DNA of 15,000 nucleotides from positions 385,001-400,000 of the forward strand of contig CAJNDS010002157.1 of the NCBI GenBank assembly GCA_905221605.1, in the 5' to 3' direction. This stretch comes from Symbiodinium natans (taxonomy: Eukaryota; Sar; Dinophyceae; Suessiales; Symbiodiniaceae). Each line of letters starts with the position of its first letter. The stretch's first letter is position 1. The position numbers were made by a program, and so were the translations under genes. Below the pieces are notes generated by a model, which saw only the letters and a list, made by a program, of their open reading frames with translations, was not told where the DNA came from and did not search any database. Below, piece after piece: positions 6,800 to 13,523 of the stretch.

Positions 6800-6838
6800 C
6801 CTCCACGATCCCTGTGCTAACCCAAAGCCCCTCACCAT

Positions 6839-6852
6839 CCCCCCCCCCCCCC
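6839..6852 (-). repeat. Poly-C run of 14
   Basis: An uninterrupted C homopolymer lies about 40 bp after a CCCTAAA tract. Its length may be unreliable in the assembly. Confidence 0.9.
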
Positions 6853-6884
6853 GGACGAAGTTGGGTTTTCTAGGCTGGGCCTGT

Positions 6885-6967
6885 GAAGCAGGTTTTAAAG
6901 TAAGGGTTTAGGATTTCGGGTTTAGGGTTTAGGGTTGTTTAGGGCGAAGCAGGTTCTGAAGTAGGTT
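6885..6967 (+). repeat. TTTAGGG tract flanked by ~20-bp direct repeats
   Basis: Degenerate heptamers over 6903-6944 lie between GAAGCAGGTTTTAAAGTAAGG (from 6885) and GAAGCAGGTTCTGAAGTAGG (6946-6965). The match is about 17 of 20 with a 1-bp gap. This is the same bracket arrangement as at 2395-2541. Confidence 0.9.
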
Positions 6968-7352
6968 TTCCCTTGCCCCTCGCTCAGCACTCACGCGCAC
7001 TGCGGGGACTACTTCAGAGGGTCTCAACTTTGCTTCGGGCCATTTCGGAGTCGCTGGATATGCCAAAAGGACGACAACACCACCACCCTCACCACAATCA
7101 TGAAGTACAAAAAACTCGCAGACAGTGGAGGGTTAAGAGTTAAGGGTTAAGAGCTTAGAGTTTAAGGGTTGTAGGGTTTAAAGGGTTTTAAACCCAACAG
7201 GAGAAAACATCTGACTGGATTATACTGCGCTTTTTGGGGAAATCCTTCAGCCAGGGCCGAAATGGCATAGCTCGCGGGCCTGTCTCGGCTGCAGCCGAGA
7301 CGAGCAGCAGGAGTGGCAAGACGTAGAACAAGGACCTGACCCAGACCCAGAC
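6966..7352. other. Spacer without a gene; decayed tract and 20-bp palindrome
   Basis: A loosely telomeric GGGTTAAGAG/GGGTTTAAA stretch occupies 7129-7195 and ends in the near-symmetrical GGGTTTTAAACCC (7183-7195). The rest looks unique, with no convincing frame. Confidence 0.55.
7282..7301. repeat. Perfect 20-bp palindrome
   Basis: GTCTCGGCTGCAGCCGAGAC equals its own reverse complement. It could extrude as a short cruciform or bind a dimeric protein. No adjacent gene gives it a role. Confidence 0.9.
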
Positions 7353-7500
7353 CTTAGGGTTTATGGTAGTTTAGGTTTTAGGTTTTAGGGTTTAGGGCTT
7401 AGACCCTAAACCCTGAACCCTAAACCCTAGACCCACACCTCAAACTCTAAACCCGAAACCTTAAAGCCCTGTAAACCCTCAACCCTAGATCCTAAACCCT
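7353..7500. repeat. Head-to-head telomeric junction
   Basis: A TTTAGGG-orientation tract (7353-7401) runs directly into a CCCTAAA-orientation tract (7404-7500) at GGGCTTAGACCCTAAACCC. No spacer separates them. The arms are not sequence-identical, so this is not a simple palindrome. Degenerate C-strand units continue to about 7560. Confidence 0.88.
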
Positions 7501-7560
7501 TGTGAACGCGGAACCGAAACCCTCAAGCCCTAAACCACTAAAACCCTAAAACCGAAACTC

Positions 7561-8135
7561 TGACGTTCTGAAGCCAAGGCCGAAGGTTGTGGTTTAAACC
7601 CAGTCTACCGGTTGCAACCCTGAACCCTAAATCCTACACCCTAAGTTCGGTTGAACGTCAACACAACCTGGCGCGTAGGTTTGGAGAGAGGACCAAGTCT
7701 ATAAGGACTGCTCATGACGCTGTGACTTGGTGGGAGGGGTGGAGGAGGGGGGGAGGGTATGGTCAGGAGGTGCAGGGTTCAGGAGTAGGGCTTTATACGG
7801 CCGCAGACTCTCTCTGCTTTTTCTGGAGTCTTTTGGACAAACCTTAAACCTAAACCTGCCCGCGCCTGAGGAAGGACATAGTGGGCGTACGGCTTCGCCT
7901 GAGAATGGGAAACCTATCCGATAGGACTTAATCATATACGCAAGGTTCCTTCATTCCTACACCCTAAACACTAAAACACACACGGGTAAAAGGCTTTAGT
8001 GCTTGGGTATTTCAGAGAGGGAAGGTGGCTCTTAAGTAGGGAGGTTCTCTTACATGAACTTAAGGCGGGGTTTCCCGCTGCAGTATTGGGCATGGGCTGT
8101 GTTTCGGAGTGACAGGTTTGAGAAAGACTTGTGAT
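7561..8135. other. Spacer without a recognisable gene
   Basis: Holds a short degenerate tract at 7617-7644 (CCCTGAACCCTAAATCC), a G-rich run near 7728-7760 and a CCCTAAACACTAAAA remnant near 7961. Open frames of 65 to 86 codons overlap each other on both strands, and none encodes a motif I recognise. Confidence 0.55.
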
Positions 8136-8223
8136 AGGGTTTAGCGTTTAGGGTTTAGGGTTTAGGGTTTAGGGTTTAGGGTTCAGGGTTTAGGGTTTAG
8201 GGTTTGGGGTTAGGGTTTAGGGT
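8136..8223 (+). repeat. TTTAGGG tract, about 12 units
   Basis: Includes TTTAGCG, TTCAGGG and TTTGGGG variants. TGTTTCGGAGT (8100-8110) upstream and TGTTTCGCAGT (8226-8236) just downstream match at 10 of 11, although 25 bp separates the left copy from the tract. Confidence 0.95.
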
Positions 8224-8236
8224 GATGTTTCGCAGT

Positions 8237-8425
8237 TCGCCGCAGCCCGGCACAAGGACGAGTCATTGCTAAACGAGCCACGTTGCTAAGTTCCTGAAGA
8301 ATTCAAGAGGCCGCGCCTCTGGCAAAACTAGGGCTTCGGGAAAAGGAAAATGTAGCGGCCTCAATACTTTGAATATGTTTTGGTGGGTATGACAGTGTAA
8401 TTTAAAGGAACCTGAAGGGAATACT
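8237..8425. other. Spacer without a recognisable gene
   Basis: Unique-looking, AT-moderate sequence. A minus-strand frame of about 60 codons here has no recognisable feature and runs into the neighbouring fold-back. Confidence 0.5.
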
Positions 8426-8487
8426 TTGGGAGCTATACGAACAGTAATCCCTATCAATGACGGTTAGTATAAGGGGGAACATCCCAA
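8426..8487 (+). mobile_element. Fold-back element copy, MITE-like family, locus 2
   Basis: The right arm (8446-8487) is AATCCCTATCAATGACGG then TTAGTATAAGGGGGAACATCCCAA, clearly the same family as 4548-4588. A shortened left arm starts TTGGGAGCTATACGAACAG at 8426. TTGGGA pairs with TCCCAA at the far end, and TATACGAAC pairs with the GGTTAGTATA region. The whole is a 62-bp internally deleted fold-back. No clear target-site duplication is visible. Confidence 0.75.
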
Positions 8488-8510
8488 CCCTAAGCCCTTT
8501 TTGGACAACC

Positions 8511-8616
8511 CTAAACCCAAAAACCCTAAACCTTGCTGTTTAGGGTTTAGGGTTTAGGGTTTTTGGGTTTAGCCTAAACCCAAAAACCCTAAACCCTAAA
8601 CCCTAAACAGCAAGGT
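8511..8616. repeat. Perfect 43-bp-arm telomeric palindrome with extra direct copy
   Basis: Bases 8530-8572 are the exact reverse complement of 8574-8616, with a single C (8573) at the centre. The arms carry telomere units plus non-telomeric marks: ACCTTGCTG at the ends and a GGGTTTTTGGG variant inside. A further direct copy of the first 22 bp of the right arm lies at 8511-8532. The shared variants show true copying. Confidence 0.97.
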
Positions 8617-8753
8617 CTTCTTTAGTCCGACCCCCAGAGTAGCTCAGGGACACCGGAATGCAACGAGGCAACTCCTTAAAAACTAACGACGGATTTGATT
8701 CCTGGGGCGCGCGCACCACCAAGGAGCTGTGAACTGAGATGTGAATCTTGCTG

Positions 8754-8795
8754 TTAGGGTTTAGGGTTTAGGGTTCAGGGGTCAGGGGTCAAGGG
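8754..8795 (+). repeat. Short TTTAGGG tract
   Basis: Three standard units are followed by TTCAGGGG and TCAGGGG variants, fading into unique sequence. Confidence 0.9.
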
Positions 8796-9367
8796 TGAGT
8801 CATTTCAAAGCCTAGGACCCGCAAATCTTAAGACCTAAGCCCTAAGCCGCGAAATGGGGGTTTACGATATTAGGGGTACCTTCGTGGGATCCTTGTTATA
8901 AAGGAATCCTGCAATTTGGGGACTATATTAGGACTCTCCATGCTCGTAAACCCCCAAACGAGTGCTCGGACCTACCCGTAGATGGTTCAAGAGGGCGTTT
9001 TGCAATTGCATCAAGCAGCTCTACACACCGACGCACAGACCAAAGAGCCACAGACGCACAAACACACAAACACCACAAACACACAATCCGCAAAAAAAAG
9101 TGCTCCGAGAGAATTGAAACATGGTGTCTACATAACTTGGCTGCTCTGAGCAGGGTAGCTATAAATTTAATGTTTAGCTGCCTTCTTAAGAAACCCAATA
9201 AACCCAAAAAGGCTAAAGATGTAAAGTTACAGTAAAGCACCACAAAGATAAGGCTCCCTTGTTTGAACGGGATATATTGAACTATCGTGGGAGGGTCCTC
9301 GGAGTTGGGTCTAAGTTTAGGGTTCGGGAAACATCAGGCGTCCGAAGCATATTCTAAGCCCTGAAAG
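8796..9367. other. Tract-free spacer, no gene supported
   Basis: Apparently unique sequence with a small CCTAAGCCCTAAGCC remnant near 8835 and a CACAAA microsatellite. A minus-strand frame of 106 codons (8923-9243) is the best non-repeat frame. It is hydrophobic in places, but its Cys/Val-rich middle comes from the microsatellite and it matches no family I know. Confidence 0.5.
9057..9086 (+). repeat. CACAAA/CACA microsatellite
   Basis: Imperfect CACAAACA units are followed by an A-run at 9092-9099. Confidence 0.85.
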
Positions 9368-9395
9368 CCCCCTAATGTTAGAGTCCCTTTAATAA
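9368..9395 (-). mobile_element. Possible diverged fold-back family copy
   Basis: CCCCTAATGTTAGAGTCCCT followed by TTAATA resembles the reverse-complement arm of the fold-back family (CCCCTTATACTAACAGTCCTTAATA) with about six differences and small gaps. The similarity is suggestive only. Confidence 0.35.
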
Positions 9396-9396
9396 A

Positions 9397-9412
9397 CCCC
9401 CCCCCCCCCCCC
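9397..9412 (-). repeat. Poly-C run of 16
   Basis: An uninterrupted C homopolymer lies at the end of a possible fold-back remnant and is not attached to a telomeric tract. Confidence 0.9.
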
Positions 9413-9891
9413 AATCTTGTTTTGGTCCCCGGGGTTTGGAGGGGTGGAAAAAAATGCGGGGTGTCAAATATGAGGATTCTGGGGGTCTGGGGTCTGGGGG
9501 TCGGTGCTTTCTCTGAAGAAATAGCCCTGAAACAGCAGTTTCTCGCAGCTCTGGAGCTGCAGCAATCTCAGAAGACAAGCAATCTCAAACGAGATCTGCT
9601 TCTCTAAAGACTGAGCCTTGGAGCTCTTTCAAGCCAGCTCAGCTGAAAAGTCTTCTCTGCAATGGAACTCTTAAGCCATTTTCAGTAAAATTTTCAATTC
9701 CTGGCCGGAAAAGTCTTACAAATACCACCCCATTATTATTATCACCGGACCCCCCTATATAGACTTGTTTACATACATCGGCCCGAAAACCTCCCGTAAT
9801 GGAAAGTAGTCTTCGGCTGGGGCCCTCTGGCCCGGCGAATATTACTATTACCACCCCAATTTAAAAAGCGACTCTCACATAAATCCTAGTT
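9413..9891. other. Spacer without a recognisable gene
   Basis: Contains GGTCTGGGG repeats (9480-9500), a GCAGCTC-TG-GAGCTGC hairpin (9547-9562) and two AGCAATCTCA copies about 17 bp apart. Frames of 60 to 70 codons on both strands overlap and show no recognisable features. Confidence 0.5.
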
Positions 9892-9915
9892 GCCCTAAAC
9901 CCTAAGCCTAAACCC
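9892..9915 (-). repeat. Short CCCTAAA tract
   Basis: About three units (CCCTAAA, CCCTAAG, CCTAAAC) lie close to the next tract. Confidence 0.9.
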
Positions 9916-9960
9916 AACTTAAGTAAGCTACCTTTCAGGTATGGTAGGATTGTATATACC

Positions 9961-10046
9961 CCAAAAGGCGCCCTAAACCCTAAACCCTAAACCCTTAAAC
10001 CCTAAACCCTAAACCCTAACCCTAAACCCTAAACCCTCCAAAAGGC
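9961..10046 (-). repeat. CCCTAAA tract flanked by perfect 9-bp direct repeats
   Basis: About nine CCCTAAA units (9971-10037) lie between identical CCAAAAGGC copies (9961-9969 and 10038-10046). A second pair of anchors, AGCTAC followed by TTTCAGGT, occurs further out on both sides (9926-9940 and 10062-10079), also in direct orientation. Confidence 0.93.
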
Positions 10047-10183
10047 AAAGGTTGTCTACTCAGCTACGAAGTTTCAGGTTACCCAGGTGGAAAAACCTGG
10101 CATCCCGCAACTTGAAGCACTCCGATCCCCCGGAAGCCTTCAATATCCCTCGCGAGTCGATGAGGGTTAGGGCTTAGGTTTTC

Positions 10184-10258
10184 TTTTTTTTTTTCTTTTT
10201 GGTTTAGGGTTTGGGGTTTGGGGTTTGGGGTTCATGGTTTAGGGTTTAGGGTTTAGGG
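10184..10258 (+). repeat. T-run followed by TTTGGGG/TTTAGGG tract
   Basis: T-runs (10184-10194, 10196-10200) precede one TTTAGGG, three TTTGGGG units (10210-10232) and three standard units. A small GAGGGTTAGGGCTTAGG remnant lies before the T-run. Confidence 0.92.
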
Positions 10259-10388
10259 ATTCCTTGAATGTTAATAGGGTCCTCATGAAACTTCAGGGCA
10301 AATTACATACAGGGATCGTGGTGTCTATCGGGAGAGAAAGGCACCGAAGTAGATCACTGAAAACCACTCTGACCCTTGAGTGATCCGG
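10259..10388. other. Unique spacer
   Basis: No gene or repeat is recognisable before the long poly-C run. Confidence 0.5.
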
Positions 10389-10428
10389 CCCCCCCCCCCC
10401 CCCCCCCCCCCCCCACCCCACCCCCCCC
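10389..10428 (-). repeat. Poly-C tract of 40 bp (26 uninterrupted C)
   Basis: Twenty-six C are followed by A, CCCC, A and CCCCCCCC. It is the longest homopolymer in the window and is not joined to a telomeric tract. Such runs are prone to assembly and sequencing error. Confidence 0.92.
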
Positions 10429-10495
10429 GGGCACTGGCCTAGTCAAGAGTAGTAGGCTCGATCTCCCAAGGGAGAGTCAAACCTGTCTGCGGTGG

Positions 10496-10618
10496 CCCAG
10501 GCCCCTACACCTAAAACCCCGAAATAAACCCGAAACCTAAAACCCTAAACCCTAAACCCTAACCCCTAAACCTTAAACCCTAAACCCTAAACTAAACCCC
10601 TAACCCCAGGCCCTAAGC
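10496..10618 (-). repeat. CCCTAAA tract flanked by CCCAGGCCCTA direct repeats
   Basis: About thirteen variable units (CCCTAAA, CCCGAAA, CCTTAAA) lie between CCCAGGCCCCTA (10496-10507) and CCCAGGCCCTA (10605-10615), identical apart from one extra C. Confidence 0.88.
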
Positions 10619-10731
10619 TCTCGGCATGCAAAAAAATCGAGACAGCCTGAAGAACATGGAGCGAACGAAAAAAAATCCGCTGCCAGACTCGATGCTCCCT
10701 ATCCCCAGTGAGTTTGAGAGCTTTCGGAGTG

Positions 10732-10783
10732 AGGGTTTAGGGTTTTAGGGTTTAGGGTTTAGGGTTAGGGTTAGGGTTTTAGG
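10732..10783 (+). repeat. TTTAGGG/TTAGGG mixed tract
   Basis: About seven units include two TTAGGG hexamers (vertebrate-type spacing) among heptamers. It runs directly into a poly-T block. It is preceded by GAGCTTTCGGAGTGAGGGTT, shared with 6462-6480. Confidence 0.93.
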
Positions 10784-10835
10784 TTTTTTTTTTTTTTTTT
10801 TTTTTTTTTTCGGGTTTTGGGTGTTTTTTTTTTTT
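10784..10835 (+). repeat. Poly-T runs of 27 and 12 inside a telomeric tract
   Basis: 27 T (10784-10810) and 12 T (10824-10835) are separated by CGGGTTTTGGGTG. Both neighbours are TTTAGGG tracts in the same orientation, so the T-runs probably grew from the TTT part of a unit. Confidence 0.93.
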
Positions 10836-10912
10836 AGGGTTTAGGGTTTAGGGTTTAGGGTTTGGGGTTGGGTTTGGGGCTTAGGGTTTAGTAGGGTTTA
10901 GGGTTTAAGGGT
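10833..10912 (+). repeat. TTTAGGG tract with TTTGGGG variants
   Basis: About ten units, including TTTGGGG, TTGGG and TTTAGTAGGG. The same orientation as the block before the T-runs suggests one original tract. Confidence 0.94.
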
Positions 10913-11020
10913 TCCCTGAACAGAAACGCAACATTTAATTCAACAGGACCAGGCAACTGGAAGAAGCGGCCTCTGGACCTTCCTGACATCTTGGCCTCTT
11001 ACACCCCTGCACTTCAACTG

Positions 11021-11143
11021 GGGTTTAGGTTTAGGTTTAGGTTTAGGGTTTAGGGTTTAGGGTTAGGTTTTAGGGTTTAGGGTTTAGGGTTTAGGGTTTA
11101 GGGGTTTAGGGTTAGGGTTTAGGTTAGGTTTAGGGTTTAGGGT
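11021..11143 (+). repeat. TTTAGGG tract with TTTAGG hexamers
   Basis: About eighteen units. Three consecutive TTTAGG hexamers (11024-11041) open it, and TTAGGG, TTAGG and TTTAGGGG units are mixed later. The irregular period suggests active slippage. Confidence 0.95.
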
Positions 11144-11238
11144 CCAAGTCTGGGCCCTTAGTTTGGGGGGTCTCTCGCTATTTGACCGTCTCCTTATCTA
11201 TGCAGAAATTTGGGTCCTGCTCGATCCCATATAAAATG

Positions 11239-11275
11239 GTTAGGGTTAGGGTATAGGGTTTGCGGTTTAGGGTTT
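11239..11275 (+). repeat. Short degenerate TTTAGGG tract
   Basis: Units TTAGGG twice, TATAGGG, TTTGCGG and TTTAGGG. Confidence 0.85.
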
Positions 11276-11362
11276 CCACCTTAGACCTTACAACCTTTCA
11301 CACCAGAACCGGAGTTAGGGTGGAGGAGTTTTTCTCGCGCCAGGCGTTGCAGAGTGCTTGGG

Positions 11363-11443
11363 ATAGGGTTCGGGGCTAAGGGTTAGAGGTTTAGGGTTTA
11401 GGGTGTTTGGGTTTGAGAGATTAGGTGTATAGGGTCTGGGGAT
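11363..11443 (+). repeat. Decayed TTTAGGG tract
   Basis: Loosely periodic ATAGGGTT, CTAAGGGTTAG and GTATAGGGTC units with one intact stretch at about 11390-11404. Confidence 0.7.
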
Positions 11444-11625
11444 AGGCTGCTTGCCACGTGGGTTGCTTCGCCACAGACCCTTAAAGATGCTCGTTTACAT
11501 GTTGCCCAAACCGAAACGCCTTGCGGACGTCGCCTACGGACTGCGCGAGTAGCGGTGGGGACCCACACAGCCCACAAAACTCGGACCCCTCCCGAAGTCC
11601 CGAATGACCTCTAAGACCTTGATTG

Positions 11626-11686
11626 AAACCCCTAAACCCTAAACCCCAAAACCCCAAACCCCAAACCCCAAACCCCCAAACCCTAG
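11626..11686 (-). repeat. CCCTAAA/CCCCAAA tract
   Basis: Two CCCTAAA-type units are followed by five CCCCAAA(A)-type units, then CCCTAG. A 93-codon minus-strand frame across it reads Trp/Gly/Leu/Phe repeats, an artefact of the tract. Confidence 0.94.
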
Positions 11687-11796
11687 CCCGAAAGCCACAG
11701 AAACTGAGGCCAACGTGGCCGATGCGTGAGATGACCTGTAGGGCTTTACTTGGGAGGTTCATGGCACTTATTAACCAATCATAACTGTACTTTAAT

Positions 11797-11822
11797 GGGT
11801 TTAAGGTTTAGGGTTTAGGGTT
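11797..11822 (+). repeat. Short TTTAGGG tract
   Basis: Three to four units, starting TTTAAGG. The AT-richer flank holds AGTTACAAGT and AGCTACAAGT about 60 bp apart. Confidence 0.88.
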
Positions 11823-12022
11823 ATGACCCAGTTACAAGTCTCTTAATTGCCCTAATATGGTCATGAGACAAGTTATAAATTCAGCTACAAGTGGTTAGTA
11901 AGTACCGTGAACCTCCAAGTAGGGTTTTGCGGCCTGTCAAGGGGGCTGTCTTGCTCGAGAAAAATACAGCAGTGAGGTAAAGCGCAAGCTATGTGTAAAC
12001 AAACATGCAAGTCCGCTGTCTG

Positions 12023-12060
12023 GGGCTTCGGGTTCAGGGTTTAGGGTTTTCCGGGCTTCG
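12023..12060 (+). repeat. Mini TTTAGGG tract between GGGCTTCG copies
   Basis: About three units (12031-12052) lie between GGGCTTCG at 12023-12030 and 12053-12060. A third GGGCTTCG at 12091-12098 weakens the case for a target-site duplication. Confidence 0.75.
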
Positions 12061-12191
12061 CGCTAGTGAGGTAGGGGGGTGTTGGGTGTTGGGCTTCGGG
12101 CTTGTACATATGAGGTTTATCTTGTCCTTGAGCATATAGTCCATCATCAACTGAGTTTTTGTTACCAGTCAGGGGCCTTCGTGGTTTTGAA

Positions 12192-12206
12192 GGGGGGGGG
12201 GGGGGG
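12192..12206 (+). repeat. Poly-G run of 15
   Basis: The only long G homopolymer on the plus strand, in a tract-free spacer. Confidence 0.92.
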
Positions 12207-12688
12207 TCCGTTTTAAGAAGTAAGGTGCGCAATATGTAGGGGCCGATCACATTAACTTCTTGGCAATACAAAGGGAATATAACTTAAATGAAGGGGTGAT
12301 GCTTGGGAATCATTTAGGGCTTTATATTATCTGCAGGACTTCACATGCGCCACTGCATGCTGCGACCCGGACGAACTTCGCGTTGCAATACCAAAGCAAT
12401 TTTGGACGATCCCCCTCCCAATGGTAAACCACAATGAAAGACAAATTGAACGGAAATGTTTCGATACCTGCATTAAAAAGATGGCAAGTTTAGATCTTTA
12501 CTTCTTCATGTTTATGAGTAAACAAGCTTCAGGGGAAGTGTGCTGGAAGGGGTCCCTTATGACCGTAAATCCCCTTTTACTCACTGAGCTCAAAATGGTT
12601 GGGGGCCTACTCTCATAGTGATGGCAGTAGCTTGCCCAGACCCGCCGAAACCCTGCACCCTGACAAAGCGCTGGTGCACCGTCGGTTG

Positions 12689-12785
12689 CCCTAAACCCTA
12701 ACCCTAAACCCTAAAACCTAACCCTGAACCCCAAACCCTAAACCCTAAACCTTAAACCCTAAACCCTAAACCCGAAACCCTAAAC
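12689..12785 (-). repeat. CCCTAAA tract, about 14 units
   Basis: Mixed CCCTAAA, CCCTAA, CCTTAAA, CCCCAAA and CCCGAAA units. Confidence 0.95.
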
Positions 12786-12898
12786 TGAGTCCGCGGGCTT
12801 TCTTTTGGATGGAGGAACGGACCCCTGTTTGGTCAGCAGCGGCGTCGGTCCCTGGAACCAAAAGTCGGCCCGGCGCCAAGGGGCTCTTCAGAACTGCG

Positions 12899-13080
12899 GT
12901 TAGGGTTTAGGGTTTAGGGTTTAGGGTTTAGGGTTTAGGGTTTAGGGTTTAGGGTTTAGGGTTTAGGGTTTAGGGTTTAGGGTTTAGGGTTTAGGGTTTA
13001 GGGTTTAGGGCTCAGGGTTTAGGGTTTAGGCCTTAGGGTTTAGGACCAGGGTTTAGGGATTGAGGTTCAGGGTTAGGGCT
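12899..13080 (+). repeat. Longest perfect TTTAGGG tract, then decayed tail
   Basis: Sixteen heptamers run without error over 12899-13010, then CTCAGGG, GGCCTTAGGG and other divergent units to about 13080. The left edge is sharp and the right edge gradual. Four or more GGG runs make a G-quadruplex possible on the plus strand. Confidence 0.97.
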
Positions 13081-13147
13081 GGGGGTCCAGGCGGTTTGGG
13101 GTTTAGAATTTGGGGTGGCCTACAGGGCTTCTTTGAGTTCGGGTATA

Positions 13148-13226
13148 GTTTAGGGTTTAGGGTTTAGGGTTTAGGGTTTAGGGTTTAGGGTTTAGGGTTT
13201 AGGGTTTAGGGCAAAGTTTAGGGTTA
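13148..13226 (+). repeat. TTTAGGG tract, about 9 units
   Basis: Perfect to 13212, then GCAAAG and one more unit, followed by TACCCTCAAGCCCTAA in the opposite orientation. Confidence 0.95.
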
Positions 13227-13326
13227 CCCTCAAGCCCTAACATGCCACAAGAATGGCTGATATAGTCTCCAGGATAGCCCCCAAAACTCCCTGAACAATA
13301 TTCCTAAACACGATCCGCTTAACCCC

Positions 13327-13356
13327 GTTTAGGGTTTGGGGTTCGGGGTTTAGGTT
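13327..13356 (+). repeat. Short degenerate TTTAGGG tract
   Basis: Units TTTAGGG, TTTGGGG, TTCGGGG and TTTAGG directly follow CTTAACCCCG. Confidence 0.85.
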
Positions 13357-13421
13357 GAGTGTTTACGGCTCAGGGTTTATAATCCTCTTAAACCCGTTAA
13401 GGGGAACACACATGCAGTAAG

Positions 13422-13523
13422 CCCTAAACCCTAAACCCTAAACCCTAAACCCTAAACCCTAAACCCTAAACCCTAAACCCTAAACCCTAAACCCTAAACC
13501 CTAAACCCTAAACCCTAAACCCT
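13422..13523 (-). repeat. CCCTAAA tract, 14.5 perfect units
   Basis: No internal mismatch. It ends in CCCTGTCCCCC, and both edges are sharp. Confidence 0.97.

Larger units (their letters stand above)
11823..12688. other. Long tract-poor spacer, no gene supported
   Basis: Only a 3-unit tract (12031-12052) and a poly-G run interrupt this interval. A plus-strand frame of 65 codons at 12421-12618 lies in AT-richer DNA outside any repeat and has an ordinary amino-acid mix. It has no motif I recognise and is short enough to be chance. An exon of an unidentified gene cannot be excluded. Confidence 0.5.

Noticed and set aside
8923-9243. 106-codon minus-strand open frame, partly hydrophobic
   Set aside because: Its Cys/Val-rich centre is the reading of a CACAAA microsatellite, it matches no family I know, and frames of this length are expected by chance in this composition.
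11481-11762. 93-codon minus-strand frame with Trp-Gly-Leu-Gly-Phe repeats
   Set aside because: The repeats are a translation of CCCCAAA units.
12023-12060. GGGCTTCG as a target-site duplication around a mini-tract
   Set aside because: A third copy lies at 12091-12098, so the octamer is locally common and the bracket is not convincing.
12421-12618. 65-codon plus-strand frame in AT-richer, repeat-free DNA
   Set aside because: It is the most natural-looking amino-acid mix in the window, but it is short, without a motif, and has no visible promoter or splice context that would make it a supported gene.
12899-13010. A real chromosome end
   Set aside because: Unique sequence continues on both sides, and oppositely oriented tracts lie within a few hundred bases.
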